Source: CAYWNA01 sp964459305
Lineage (GTDB): Bacteria; Planctomycetota; Planctomycetia; Pirellulales; Pirellulaceae
Assembly (NCBI GenBank): GCA_964459305.1
Contig: CAYWNA010000120.1
Coordinates: 1 to 37,136, forward strand
DNA length: 37,136 nt
Reading direction: 5' to 3'
Each line of letters begins with the position of its first letter. The stretch's first letter is position 1. A program made the position numbers and the translations under genes. Shown piece after piece: positions 1-8,077 of this stretch. The notes under the pieces were generated by a model that saw only the letters and a program-made list of their open reading frames with translations, did no database searches and was not told the origin of the DNA.

Positions 1-735
1 GGTCAGCCGTTCCACATGGAAGGCGCAAAGACAGACGTTCTCGTCAGTGACGGCTCGCATCTGTACATGTTTCACAATAAGTTCGATCTCGAACTCAATC
101 AAGTGAAGACCACTCCACGCGGCGCTGGCGGCGATCGGGTGATCGGCCTTCGGCTGACTGCAACGTCGGGCCTGCTCGACGATACATTGCACGATCGGTT
201 CTATTGGTTTCACAATCAACTCTGGCCGGGAAGCCACTTCGCCGTCCGGGGTCCCAAATCCGGACACATTATGGTTTTTGATGAAAAGACAACCTACGGT
301 CAGAGGGCATTCTCCAGAAGAGAGAGGCTGAGTCCCAAGTTCGCGCCAGGCCGCGAGGGATATCTTCTTTTTGCGGATCATCGTGGTACCGAACCGGTCG
401 TGCCCGGCAAGAGCGGTCGGGGAACGGAATACCGCCCGAGCAAACCTCCCAAATGGTCCGCGAATGTGTCGATCCGGGCACTTGCCATGGTGCTGACCAA
501 GGACGTTCTCTTTCTTGCAGGTCCGCCGGATGTTGTTCCACAAGAGGATCCCTACGTCACGTTCGAAGGAAGGGCGAGAGCGAAGCTGTGGGCCGTGTCG
601 CTGGAAAACGGAACCAGGCTGGCGGAACATCAACTTGACTCACCACCAGTTTTTGACGGCATGAGTGCTGCCAACGGGAGGCTTTTCCTTTCGACGTCTG
701 CCGGAAACGTGCTGTGTATGGAACCCGAACCTTAG
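1..735 (+). CDS. PQQ-like beta-propeller protein, C-terminal part (cut by window edge)
   Basis: The reading frame is open from base 1, so the gene begins upstream of the window; the ATG at 16 is internal. The visible 245 residues resemble the C-terminal blades of planctomycete PQQ-binding-like (quinoprotein/BamB-like) propeller proteins. Segments such as KLWAVSLENGTRLAEHQLDSPPVFDGMSAANGRLFLSTSAGNVLCM have the typical blade pattern in which W/L-x-A is followed by an x-x-G-x-x-L turn (only the family pattern is meant, not an exact match). An FDGMSAANGRLFLST segment near the end is characteristic of these proteins. They are usually exported and their substrate or partner is unknown in most cases. 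No catalytic residues can be assigned from this fragment. The next gene follows after 84 bases on the same strand, so an operon is possible but not shown. Confidence 0.75.
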   Translation, partial: GQPFHMEGAKTDVLVSDGSHLYMFHNKFDLELNQVKTTPRGAGGDRVIGLRLTATSGLLDDTLHDRFYWFHNQLWPGSHFAVRGPKSGHIMVFDEKTTYGQRAFSRRERLSPKFAPGREGYLLFADHRGTEPVVPGKSGRGTEYRPSKPPKWSANVSIRALAMVLTKDVLFLAGPPDVVPQEDPYVTFEGRARAKLWAVSLENGTRLAEHQLDSPPVFDGMSAANGRLFLSTSAGNVLCMEPEP

Positions 736-819
736 GATGCCCAGCCGATCATGTCGAGTGACATTTACATTATCCAAGTTCGGCTGGACGGATGGCTTTT
801 GCCCTAGCGGAGTCTGCCC

Positions 820-1902
820 ATGTCTTCTTTCGTTGGTCTGAACAAACCCTTTCAGCCGGATTGGCAAGGTTTGATTGACAATGTTCGACGCAAAGGGACT
901 CCCCAGCGCGTCTACAACATCGAGCTGTTCCATGACCCCGAGGTTATCGATGCGGTCAGTGAGCGTTTTGATCTTGTCAAGGATCTGAATCCTAACGATC
1001 CCGACTTCGACCGCAGAAAAACGATTGCATTCAACCGTTTCTGCGGCCTGGACTATGTTCGCGTCCAACTGGATCTGACGCTGACATTCCACCGTCACCG
1101 TATTGAGGATACGGCGGCGTTAAAACGCACTGGGGGTCGTGAGTTTCAAGACGAGCACACTGGCCCGATCATGAGCTGGGAAGACTTCGAGAAGTACACT
1201 TGGCCCGATCCGGACAGCCCCGAGGCCGCGCGGGAGTTGCACTGGTACCAGGACAACCTGCCAGAGGACATGTGCTTGATCGGCGGCACTACGGCCCACT
1301 TCTGCGAGCGACTCGTCTGGCTGATGGGATACGAGCACTTCTGCTATGCCCTCTACGAGCAGCGTGACCTGGTCGAGGCGATCGCCCAAAAGCTGCGCGA
1401 GTTCTATTTCGCCTGCATGCGACGTTATCTGGAGTGCGACAAGGTCAAGGCGCTGTGGGTCAGCGACGACATGGGCTTCAAGACGGGTTTGTTCTTTTCG
1501 CCCAAGGATATGCGCGAACTGGTGTTGGCCAGCCACCAAGCACTGGCCGAGATGGTACACAACGCCGGGCGTCTCTATTTGTTGCACTCCTGCGGCAATC
1601 TAAGCACCATCATGCATGACCTGATCGACGACGTGAAGATCGACGCCAAACACAGCTTTGAGGACACAATCGAAACTATCGAGTACGCCAAACGCGTCTA
1701 CGGTGACCGAATCGCCGTGCTGGGTGGCATGGACGTCGACTTCCTTTGCCGCGCCGACAAAGAAGCCATCCGCCGTCGGGTTCGCCAAACAATCGACGTT
1801 TGCCAACCGGGAGGCGGCTTCTGCCTTGGCACCGGAAACACGGTCGCCAACTACATCCCGCTGGACAACTATCTGACTCTGATCGACGAGAGCCGGTTGT
1901 AG
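820..1902 (+). CDS. Uroporphyrinogen decarboxylase (URO-D) family protein, methyltransferase-like
   Basis: A 360-aa protein of the URO-D fold. It begins at ATG 820, preceded by GCGGAG seven bases upstream. The C-terminal half contains HSCGN (about residues 256-260) and a second Cys in FCLGTGN (about residue 335). This His-x-Cys plus distal Cys arrangement is the zinc site of corrinoid:thiol methyltransferases related to MtaA/CmuA, rather than the Arg-rich site of HemE. LGGMDVDFLC and the TGN(T)V ending are also typical of the family in planctomycetes. Inference: a cobalamin-linked methyl transferase of unknown substrate, or a member without demonstrated chemistry. The gene stands apart from any haem biosynthesis gene in the window, which argues against hemE. 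It could conceivably feed methyl groups into the C1 pathway encoded 7 kb downstream, but nothing links them directly. Confidence 0.8.
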   Translation: MSSFVGLNKPFQPDWQGLIDNVRRKGTPQRVYNIELFHDPEVIDAVSERFDLVKDLNPNDPDFDRRKTIAFNRFCGLDYVRVQLDLTLTFHRHRIEDTAALKRTGGREFQDEHTGPIMSWEDFEKYTWPDPDSPEAARELHWYQDNLPEDMCLIGGTTAHFCERLVWLMGYEHFCYALYEQRDLVEAIAQKLREFYFACMRRYLECDKVKALWVSDDMGFKTGLFFSPKDMRELVLASHQALAEMVHNAGRLYLLHSCGNLSTIMHDLIDDVKIDAKHSFEDTIETIEYAKRVYGDRIAVLGGMDVDFLCRADKEAIRRRVRQTIDVCQPGGGFCLGTGNTVANYIPLDNYLTLIDESRL

Positions 1903-1947
1903 CGGTTCGTAGTCCGATCCCGACGCGGGTCCCAGACATCGCACGCA

Positions 1948-3147
1948 TCAACGCACAGACGAAGACTCCGCCATGTAGAGCTGCGTCCAAGGCCCCGAGC
2001 TCACGTTGAAGTAGACCCTCTCCCCGTCGGGACTGAATATTGGGTGCGGGTGCGCCCGTCTCCAGGATTTTGCGCCTTGCGAGTTGTCGAAGCGGTGAAG
2101 GATCTCACAATTGCCCGACGCGAAGTCGCCCACTGCAACCGCCCAGAGTCGCCGCGATCCATCAGGTGACTGGACTCGCATGTCGGTCACGAACAGCCGT
2201 CCGTCTGGCGAGACCGATGGGTGACCTCCACCGAACCGTGGAAGTCGTGAGTTTTTTTCTACCTTGCCCGTCTCGCTGTCGATCAGCACGGGCCCCTGGC
2301 CCCACATGCTGATGATGCGGCGTGAATCCGGGTGCCATGCCGGATGTCCCCATTTGGGATGCATGTACAGGAAACACTCTCGCTGGAGGTCATAAGTTAC
2401 TATGCCGTACCGCTTGCTGCCCGATAAACTGCGAAACCCGCCTCCTGCTGGCGTTGAGAGTTTGAAGAAGACCCGTTTCTGATTTGGGCTTAGAATGGGA
2501 AAGAAAACCGACATGGGTCGGCCTTCGAAGTACCGTCGAAAGGTCTCGGCATAAGAAGATCCGGCGTATGCCTCTCTGACCGCATCGGCAGTCACGACAC
2601 TCCGTATCACGCCAGTACGGACGTTCAGGAGTTCCAGATCGCGGTATTTACCAGGATCCCAGTGCGGCCCATACACTGGAACGACCTCGCCATCGGGCTG
2701 CCCCCATCCAAGTTGCCGACCGCGCGCGAGCACCTGTTCCGCCCCGGTCTCGACCTCCACCGAGGCGATGATCCATTCCCCGTCTCGCAGGTCGTGGAAG
2801 ACAACCCGCCGTCCGCCGAGCACCCACTGTTGGCACGCCACTCGATGGGCGTCTTCGACAAGGACGTCTTCGGACAGTACCCGGAGTGATCCAGACTCTC
2901 GCTCAACGATGCAGACTTCACCCCGATGAGAATCGGCGGTGGCTGAACGATAAAGCAAGACCCACCGTCCGTCCGGGCTTTCTGGAGACGTGTTGAAGTA
3001 GCAGTGAATGCTGTGACATTCCGACACGCCGAGCACCGCCGATACCTTCACACCGCTTCGCCATGCCGCCAGTGCGTCGCTGCCGGCATCTGAAGACGCA
3101 TCCGCGCCAAAGAGAACTGACTGGCAAACCAGGAATGCGATCAACAT
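1948..3147 (-). CDS. Secreted PD40/WD40-like beta-propeller protein (TolB / oligogalacturonate lyase-like)
   Basis: A protein of about 399 aa starting at ATG 3147; a strong GGAGGA lies nine bases upstream (3157-3162), so the upstream in-frame start at 3180 is not used. Residues 1-17 (MLIAFLVCQSVLFGADA) form a Sec signal peptide. The body has repeated PD40 blades: SPESPDGRWVLLY, LSPNQKRVFFKLS, HPAWHPDSRRIISMW, HPSVSPDGRLFV and HPIFSPDGERVYFN. The last blade with its W-x-Q-L-Y-M end and the central GWGQPDGEVVPVYGPHW segment recall oligogalacturonate-lyase-type propellers found in planctomycetes and Lentisphaerae; TolB-like proteins share the same blades. Function is therefore either polysaccharide lyase-like or binding only. 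It converges with the URO-D gene, with only 45 bases between the two stops. Confidence 0.75.
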   Translation of the reverse strand: MLIAFLVCQSVLFGADASSDAGSDALAAWRSGVKVSAVLGVSECHSIHCYFNTSPESPDGRWVLLYRSATADSHRGEVCIVERESGSLRVLSEDVLVEDAHRVACQQWVLGGRRVVFHDLRDGEWIIASVEVETGAEQVLARGRQLGWGQPDGEVVPVYGPHWDPGKYRDLELLNVRTGVIRSVVTADAVREAYAGSSYAETFRRYFEGRPMSVFFPILSPNQKRVFFKLSTPAGGGFRSLSGSKRYGIVTYDLQRECFLYMHPKWGHPAWHPDSRRIISMWGQGPVLIDSETGKVEKNSRLPRFGGGHPSVSPDGRLFVTDMRVQSPDGSRRLWAVAVGDFASGNCEILHRFDNSQGAKSWRRAHPHPIFSPDGERVYFNVSSGPWTQLYMAESSSVR

Positions 3148-3156
3148 CTTCTGTAG

Positions 3157-3162
3157 TCCTCC
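3157..3162 (-). promoter_or_regulatory. Shine-Dalgarno site fixing the start of the propeller gene
   Basis: On the minus strand GGAGGA lies nine bases before ATG 3147. It sits inside the longer open frame that begins at 3180, and so argues for the internal start, which also yields a clean signal peptide. Confidence 0.7.
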
Positions 3163-3196
3163 GAATCTGATTCCGTCCAACGGCCTTCGCTGAGGG

Positions 3197-3280
3197 TCGG
3201 CCGAAAAATGACTGTCGCGTATGTCGCCGTCCTCTCCGAGGTCGGCGAGGGAAGGCGCCGAGTTCGGAGAACACGGCGAC
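3197..3280. repeat. Dispersed hairpin repeat, copy 1
   Basis: About 84 bases starting TCGGCCGA and ending ACACGGCGAC, recurring at 7982-8064. The last 55 bases of the two copies differ by one substitution and one indel. Each copy contains an imperfect inverted repeat: arms 3223-3240 and 3263-3280 pair at 15 of 18 positions around a 22-base loop. The structure resembles a REP/MITE-type non-coding repeat. Here it lies in the promoter region between two divergent genes. Confidence 0.8.
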
Positions 3281-3502
3281 TATCCTCTTTCAGGATTTCA
3301 CCGCCTTTACGCAAGTTGACACTTATTGATCGACGGTACCGAAACGCGCATTTCAAGTCGCTGGCTTGAGGCCAGCAACCCATATACTATAGACTGTCAT
3401 GATACAGGGGACATGGTCCGTACTGGCGTTTTCGAGTACGGCACTGGCCCGATTCGGTCGGGCCGCAAGCAATGACCTACTTTGGCGAGATGAGGTGACT
3501 GT

Positions 3503-4279
3503 ATGACCGACAAACCGGTTGCTTTGGTGACGGGTTCATCGCGCGGTATTGGAAGGGGTATCGCACTGGGATTGGGCCAAAACGGTTATGCCGTGGTCGT
3601 CAACTATTTCCGCAGCCCGGCTGCGGCCGAACAGGTTGTAGCGGACATCGAATCCGCCGGCGGACAGGCACTGGCAGTACGCGGGGACGTTGGATCGGCA
3701 GACGACCGTGCGGGTTTGGTCGGCCAAACCTGCGACCGGTTCGGACGGCTGGACGTGTTTGTCAACAATGCGGGCATCACATCTCAGGGCCGAAAGGATC
3801 TCCTGGATGCGACCGAGGAGAGCTGGGATGTGGTGTTCGACACGAACCTGAAAGGCCCGTTCTTCCTCGCCCAACTGGCGGCCAATCGCATGATCGCCGC
3901 GATCAAGGCCGGCGAAATAACGCGCGGCACGATCATCAACGTCTCGTCCATATCGGCATACACGGTGAGCACGAATCGAGCGGATTACTGCATGGCCAAA
4001 GCGGCGATGGGGATGATGACGCTGCTGCTGGCCGACCGGCTGGCGGAAGAGCAGATCCGTGTTTACGAGGTTTGTCCCGGGGTGGTCGAAAGCGACATGA
4101 CGGCTCCGGTCAAAGGGAAATACGACAAACTGATCGCGGAAGGTTTGACGCCGATTCGCCGTTGGGGAACGCCCGAAGACGTAGCGCGAGCTGTCGTGGC
4201 CTTGTCCACCGACGCGTTCCCGTTCAGCACCGGTGATCGAATCAATGTCGACGGCGGTTTCCATATTCGCCGACTCTAG
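3503..4279 (+). CDS. SDR family oxidoreductase (3-ketoacyl-ACP reductase / FabG-like)
   Basis: A 258-aa classical short-chain dehydrogenase starting at ATG 3503 with GAGGTGA six bases upstream. Visible family features are the N-terminal Rossmann motif TGSSRGIG, the NNAG motif, the catalytic Ser in NVSSISAY, and YCMAK, which supplies the Tyr and Lys of the active site. The C-terminal STGDRINVDGGFHI is the usual SDR end, and CPGVVESDM follows the PG motif. Length matches FabG-type enzymes. Annotated members of this subgroup (with a VSTNRADYCMAKA segment) are often called 3-ketoacyl-ACP reductase, but no fatty acid genes surround it; a sugar or other alcohol dehydrogenase is equally possible. 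It is monocistronic as far as can be seen, being followed by the MITE-like element. Confidence 0.88.
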   Translation: MTDKPVALVTGSSRGIGRGIALGLGQNGYAVVVNYFRSPAAAEQVVADIESAGGQALAVRGDVGSADDRAGLVGQTCDRFGRLDVFVNNAGITSQGRKDLLDATEESWDVVFDTNLKGPFFLAQLAANRMIAAIKAGEITRGTIINVSSISAYTVSTNRADYCMAKAAMGMMTLLLADRLAEEQIRVYEVCPGVVESDMTAPVKGKYDKLIAEGLTPIRRWGTPEDVARAVVALSTDAFPFSTGDRINVDGGFHIRRL

Positions 4280-4394
4280 GCATGTGCGGCCCGGCCCACC
4301 ACGCTTGCCTTCTCCTTTCAGCGTCTATAATGCTGGTGAGTTACCTACTTCGACTGTTGGAGTCTGACGGCAGACTACTGTTTCTTCTTCTGAA

Positions 4395-4538
4395 TTAGAT
4401 GAGGGTGCCCGGGAATTCGACATGTTGGAATCCACGGTTGTCGGGAGGGCGAGGCTCCTGCCGAGCCGCGTGTTGGTGCCAGAAAGCAGGCTCCGCAGGA
4501 GCTTCGCCCTCCCAATTCCCGGACACCCTCAGTTAGAT
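4395..4538. repeat. MITE-like inverted-repeat element with possible target duplication
   Basis: A non-coding element of about 132 bases (4400-4531). The outer arms TGAGGGTGCCCGGGAATT (4400-4417) and AATTCCCGGACACCCTCA (4514-4531) pair at 17 of 18 positions. A second inner pair of arms, 4444-4466 (GGGAGGGCGAGGCTCCTG...) against 4489-4513 (...CAGGAGCTTCGCCCTCCC), forms another long stem. The hexamer TTAGAT occurs immediately outside both ends (4395-4400 and 4533-4538), as a target-site duplication would. No transposase is encoded, so it would have to be mobilised in trans. It ends only about 8-14 bases before the ATPase start codon at 4546 and so may alter that gene's promoter or leader. Confidence 0.75.
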
Positions 4539-4545
4539 CGACGCC

Positions 4546-5967
4546 ATGAAGGACAGAACGACAAGACCCGCCAACTTGCGCGAACTTCGGGGCAGTGGCT
4601 GGGTATCCAAGCCAATCAAGCGTGAAATTCACGATAATTTCTTGGCCATGTTATCCTCCGGCGCGGAGCTTTTTCCGGGCATCGTCGGCTACCAGGATAC
4701 CGTGATCCCGGAGATCAACTTGGCGCTCATTGCCGCTCATGATTTGCTGTTTCTCGGCGAGAAAGGTCAAGCGAAAACGCGACTGATGCGCGGCTTGGTG
4801 CGTTACCTGGACGAAGAGATTCCGTACATCGACATCCCTGAGGCCCCATTCCACGAAGACCCGTATCATCCCATCAGCAGCGTGTGCAAACGGTTTGTCG
4901 CTGATCGCCCGGAGGAGGAGATCCCGATTGGCTGGTGGCATCGTGACGATCGCTATGCGGAACGGCTGGCGCCGGGCACCAAGTTTGCTGATATCATCGG
5001 CGAAATCGATCCGGCGAAACTGGCCGGTGGAAAGAGCATGTCGACCGAAGAGGCACTGCACTTCGGTCTGATCCCGCGCATGCATCGAGGTATCTTTGCA
5101 GTGAACGAACTGCCGGAATTGGATGAACTGGTGCAGGTCGGACTATTCAATATTCTGGAAGAACGCGACGTCCAAGTTCGCGGCTATCCAATACGATTCG
5201 ATCTGGACATTGTGCTGCTATTCTCTGCCAACCCGACCACTTTCAACCGTAGCGGTAAAGTCATTCCCCAGTTGAAAGACCGCATCGGCTCCGTGGTCCA
5301 CACGCATTATCCGCGGTCGCGCGATGCCGGCATCGAGATCATGGAACAGGAAGCTGGGATCGATCTGGACGGCGAGTATCCGGTTGTGGTTCCTTACTTC
5401 ATGCGCGAGATTGTCGAGGAAGTCACCGTTCAGGCCCGCAAGTCCAAGTATGTGGACCAGCAATCCGGTGTTAGCGCCCGATTCAGTATTGCCAACTACC
5501 GCACGATGATCGCCAGTGCCAGGCAGCGTGCGGTGGTCGTGGGCGAGAACCCGTCGGTGCCCCGCATCAGTGATTTAGGTCGGCTATACAGTTCGTCACT
5601 CGGTAAACTCGAACTGGACTTGATGGGCAGTCATCAGATGTCCGAGCGTCAGGTGTTGGACGCTGTGACGGCCGAAGCAATCCGTACGGTGTTTGAGGAG
5701 TACGTCGACAAGCATGGTTTGGCAGAAGTCGCTGAGATTTTCGGCCGGGGCGTGAAGATCGAAGTGGGCGATTTGCTGCCGTCGTCTCACTACGCCGAAC
5801 GCCTCCGCCGTGTTCCGCCCGCATGGGACAAAGCATTCGAAGTAAACGCGTCACAAGACCCGGCCGTGCGGGCCTCGTGCGTCGAATTCGTGCTGGCCGG
5901 GCTTTACGCGATGGACTTGGTGTCGCGTTCGCAGCACCACGGCCGGATCATGTACGAGATCCAATGA
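4546..5967 (+). CDS. MoxR/magnesium chelatase-type AAA+ ATPase
   Basis: A 473-aa AAA+ protein. Walker A is GEKGQAKT (about residues 72-79). The Walker B-like strand is GIFAVNELPELDE, with Asn before the catalytic Glu as is usual in this subgroup. A sensor-1 strand LLFSANPTTFN precedes KDRIGSVVHTHYP. These match bacterial proteins annotated as magnesium chelatase or sigma-54-interacting ATPases, which typically work as hexamers together with a VWA-domain partner to insert metals or remodel proteins. The acidic WWHRDDRYAERLAPGTKFADIIGEIDP insert also fits the subgroup, and there is no VWA domain in the chain itself. No clear Shine-Dalgarno precedes ATG 4546, because the MITE-like element has come to lie right upstream. 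A VWA protein is encoded convergently 34 bases past the stop and is a candidate partner. Confidence 0.85.
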   Translation: MKDRTTRPANLRELRGSGWVSKPIKREIHDNFLAMLSSGAELFPGIVGYQDTVIPEINLALIAAHDLLFLGEKGQAKTRLMRGLVRYLDEEIPYIDIPEAPFHEDPYHPISSVCKRFVADRPEEEIPIGWWHRDDRYAERLAPGTKFADIIGEIDPAKLAGGKSMSTEEALHFGLIPRMHRGIFAVNELPELDELVQVGLFNILEERDVQVRGYPIRFDLDIVLLFSANPTTFNRSGKVIPQLKDRIGSVVHTHYPRSRDAGIEIMEQEAGIDLDGEYPVVVPYFMREIVEEVTVQARKSKYVDQQSGVSARFSIANYRTMIASARQRAVVVGENPSVPRISDLGRLYSSSLGKLELDLMGSHQMSERQVLDAVTAEAIRTVFEEYVDKHGLAEVAEIFGRGVKIEVGDLLPSSHYAERLRRVPPAWDKAFEVNASQDPAVRASCVEFVLAGLYAMDLVSRSQHHGRIMYEIQ

Positions 5968-6000
5968 GCGGACACGGCAAACGCTGCCCCATCTTGTCTG

Positions 6001-7017
6001 TCAAGCGTGTTCCGCGGTCTTCCGTACGTACCCTGGGATCATCATCTCGATCAAGAGGAATCCCAATCCCAGGCAGACGAACAACTGAAACTGTTCGCCG
6101 TATCGCTTGCGCTTCTCGGCGTAGATCAAGCTGCGCGTCAGGCGGGCCAGGTGATCTTCGTAGATTTGGCCAAGGTCGTAGGCTCGCGTTTTGGCCGGGA
6201 TATAAGCGCCGTCGGTCTTCAAGGCAATTTCCTTCAACAGTCGCTCGTCCATCCTGGACCATACTTCCTGATCGTCGTGTTTCAGATATCGGAGGTTTCC
6301 TCCTTCGTCGCGCACCGGAATACGCGACCCTTCGCCGGCATCGCCGATTCCCACCGCGATGATCTTGATATTGCGCTCGGCAGCCCCGTTGGCTGCTTTC
6401 ATTGGAAACGACTCGTGATCCTCGCCGTCGGTGATCAGCACAATCACCTGGTCACGGTCCCGCTGGTCATCCATGGACCCAACGGCTTTGCGTATGGCGT
6501 CGCCGATCAGACTGCCGCCCCGCGGCGCACTATCGGTGTCGACATCGGCCAGCACCATGCGGAAGAACCCCTGGTCGGTGGTCAACGGCACCTTGACCGC
6601 GGCCGCTCCGGCAAAGGTGACCAAACCAACGCGGTCGCCTTGCAGCTTTCGCAGGAGGTCGAGGATATCCGACTTGGATCGCTCCAGCCGATTCGGCGCC
6701 ACGTCTTCGGCCAGCATCGATCGCGATACGTCCAACAGTACGAACAGATCCACTCCGCGAGCCGAGACTTCTTCAAAATAGACACCCCAACGAGGGCGAG
6801 CGGCGGCGAAAATCAGGCATGTGACACCGATGAGGACGGCCGCGCCTTTGATCCACGGTCGCAATCCTCCGCCCCGCGGCATCAGGCGATCGACCATCTG
6901 CGGGTCCACAAACCGCCGGGCCGCAGCCGCGCGCTTTCGGTGAGCGTAGACGAGCAACACCGCCAATACCGGCAGTATCCAAAGGCAAAACAGGAACTTC
7001 GGGTTTTCCCAATACAT
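6001..7017 (-). CDS. VWA-domain membrane protein (BatA/BatB-type)
   Basis: A 338-aa protein starting at ATG 7017, preceded by GAGGGAGA five bases upstream. The order is: an N-terminal membrane segment (about residues 8-24, FLFCLWILPVLAVLLVY), a short basic stretch, a second segment (about 58-74, KGAAVLIGVTCLIFAAAR), a VWA domain, and a C-terminal membrane segment (FQLFVCLGLGFLLIEMM). The VWA has an intact MIDAS: DVSRS near residue 94, a downstream Thr in PLTTDQ, and ITDGEDH. This is the Bat (Bacteroides aerotolerance) topology, with the VWA domain facing the periplasm. Bat operons normally place moxR, a DUF58 gene, batA and batB in a row; here only a MoxR-like ATPase is near, and convergent, so the operon is rearranged. 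Confidence 0.87.
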   Translation of the reverse strand: MYWENPKFLFCLWILPVLAVLLVYAHRKRAAAARRFVDPQMVDRLMPRGGGLRPWIKGAAVLIGVTCLIFAAARPRWGVYFEEVSARGVDLFVLLDVSRSMLAEDVAPNRLERSKSDILDLLRKLQGDRVGLVTFAGAAAVKVPLTTDQGFFRMVLADVDTDSAPRGGSLIGDAIRKAVGSMDDQRDRDQVIVLITDGEDHESFPMKAANGAAERNIKIIAVGIGDAGEGSRIPVRDEGGNLRYLKHDDQEVWSRMDERLLKEIALKTDGAYIPAKTRAYDLGQIYEDHLARLTRSLIYAEKRKRYGEQFQLFVCLGLGFLLIEMMIPGYVRKTAEHA

Positions 7018-7160
7018 GGTTCTCCCTCAAGGCGATGTCGGCCGCGGCAGGTTCGCGGCAGCCGGCACCTACTAAGATTATTCAAATGGCGTCTTGCTGC
7101 AAAGTGCCCTTCCGCCAGAGGTGGCTTTTTCGCTGCCGGGCGCCGGCTTATCATACGGTG

Positions 7161-7979
7161 ATGTCCCAGCACCAAATGGCAATAGGCTTTCTGATTCTGT
7201 TGGCGATTGCGCCGGCGGTGTGTTTCCTGGTCTGGAGCCGAAGAACACCGTTCGATCCCTTTCGAGCGTTCTGGTACCTTATGAGCATCCTCTTGGTGCG
7301 TGTTCTCTGGCGAGCCAAGATCCCGCCGATGCCGATACCCCCTGGCCAAGGCGCCGTATTGGTCTCGAACCATCGCAGCAGCGTTGATCCCTTTTTCATC
7401 GAATTCGGCAGCAACCGACATGTGCACTGGATGGTGGCTGGCGAGTATTTCAAGAATCCGGCCTTTGGTTGGTTTCTCAAATGTGCAGAAGCGATTCCGG
7501 TCAGTCGACGCGGAGTCGATACGGCCGCCACCAAAATGGCGATTCGGTTGGTATCCGAAGGTGAACTCGTGGGCATGTTTCCCGAAGGAAGGATCAACAT
7601 GACCGACGAATTCATGTTGCCCGGACGCCCCGGAGCGATCCTGGTAGCCCTGAAAGCCCGCGTACCGGTCGTGCCGTGTTACGTTCAAGACTCGCCGTAC
7701 GATCGAACGCCGTGGAGTCCATTTTTCATGGCTGCCAAAGCGACCGTGCGGTTTGGCGAACCGATCGACCTGTCGCAGTATTACGACCATGGCCATGAAT
7801 CCGGAGCCGTCGGCCAACTGATATTGGACGCCATGTCCGCCATTGCCCAACTCGCCGACTGCGACGGATTCGAACCACGTCTGGCCGGCCGCCGCTGGAG
7901 ACCGACGCCTGAGGAATTGGAACGCGACATGTCCGCCAGCACCCGTCGCTCGGCCACGGGACCAGATGGTTCCGGTTAG
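7161..7979 (+). CDS. 1-acyl-sn-glycerol-3-phosphate acyltransferase (PlsC-like)
   Basis: A phospholipid-type acyltransferase of about 272 aa. Catalytic motif I is NHRSSVD (H-x4-D), and motif III is FPEGRIN, where EG contacts the acceptor phosphate. A single hydrophobic segment (IGFLILLAIAPAVCFLVW) lies at the N-terminus before the catalytic domain. These features point to acylation of lysophosphatidate or a related lysolipid at the inner membrane. The open frame extends 42 codons further upstream to 7035, but that part is Arg/Cys rich and reads like promoter DNA between this gene and the divergent VWA gene; ATG 7161 was chosen because the hydrophobic segment begins right after it. The Shine-Dalgarno is weak, so the start is uncertain. 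Confidence 0.85.
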   Translation: MSQHQMAIGFLILLAIAPAVCFLVWSRRTPFDPFRAFWYLMSILLVRVLWRAKIPPMPIPPGQGAVLVSNHRSSVDPFFIEFGSNRHVHWMVAGEYFKNPAFGWFLKCAEAIPVSRRGVDTAATKMAIRLVSEGELVGMFPEGRINMTDEFMLPGRPGAILVALKARVPVVPCYVQDSPYDRTPWSPFFMAAKATVRFGEPIDLSQYYDHGHESGAVGQLILDAMSAIAQLADCDGFEPRLAGRRWRPTPEELERDMSASTRRSATGPDGSG

Positions 7980-7981
7980 GA

Positions 7982-8064
7982 TCGGCCGAGAGGTAGCGGC
8001 CGCGTTTTTCGCCGTCCTCTCCGAGGTCGGGAGGGAAGGCACCGAGTTCGGAGAACACGGCGAC
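7982..8064. repeat. Dispersed hairpin repeat, copy 2
   Basis: The second copy of the repeat at 3197-3280, same orientation. Arms are 8008-8025 and 8047-8064. It occupies most of the 98 bases between the convergent PlsC and ATP-grasp genes, where the hairpin could also act as a bidirectional terminator. Confidence 0.8.
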
Positions 8065-8077
8065 CATCTGGGTACTT

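Larger units (their letters stand above)
3148..3502. other. Intergenic region between divergent propeller and SDR genes
   Basis: This 355-base stretch separates two divergently transcribed genes and should hold promoters for both. It contains the dispersed hairpin repeat at 3197-3280. No convincing -35/-10 pair was identified. Short open frames here that run through the hairpin repeat are also seen at the second copy (7982-8064) and are best explained as repeat-derived, not genes. Confidence 0.6.

Noticed and set aside
6007..7161. A 384-codon plus-strand frame opposite the VWA gene
   Set aside because: The minus strand encodes a complete Bat-type VWA protein with an intact MIDAS and a good ribosome site; the plus frame has no family features.
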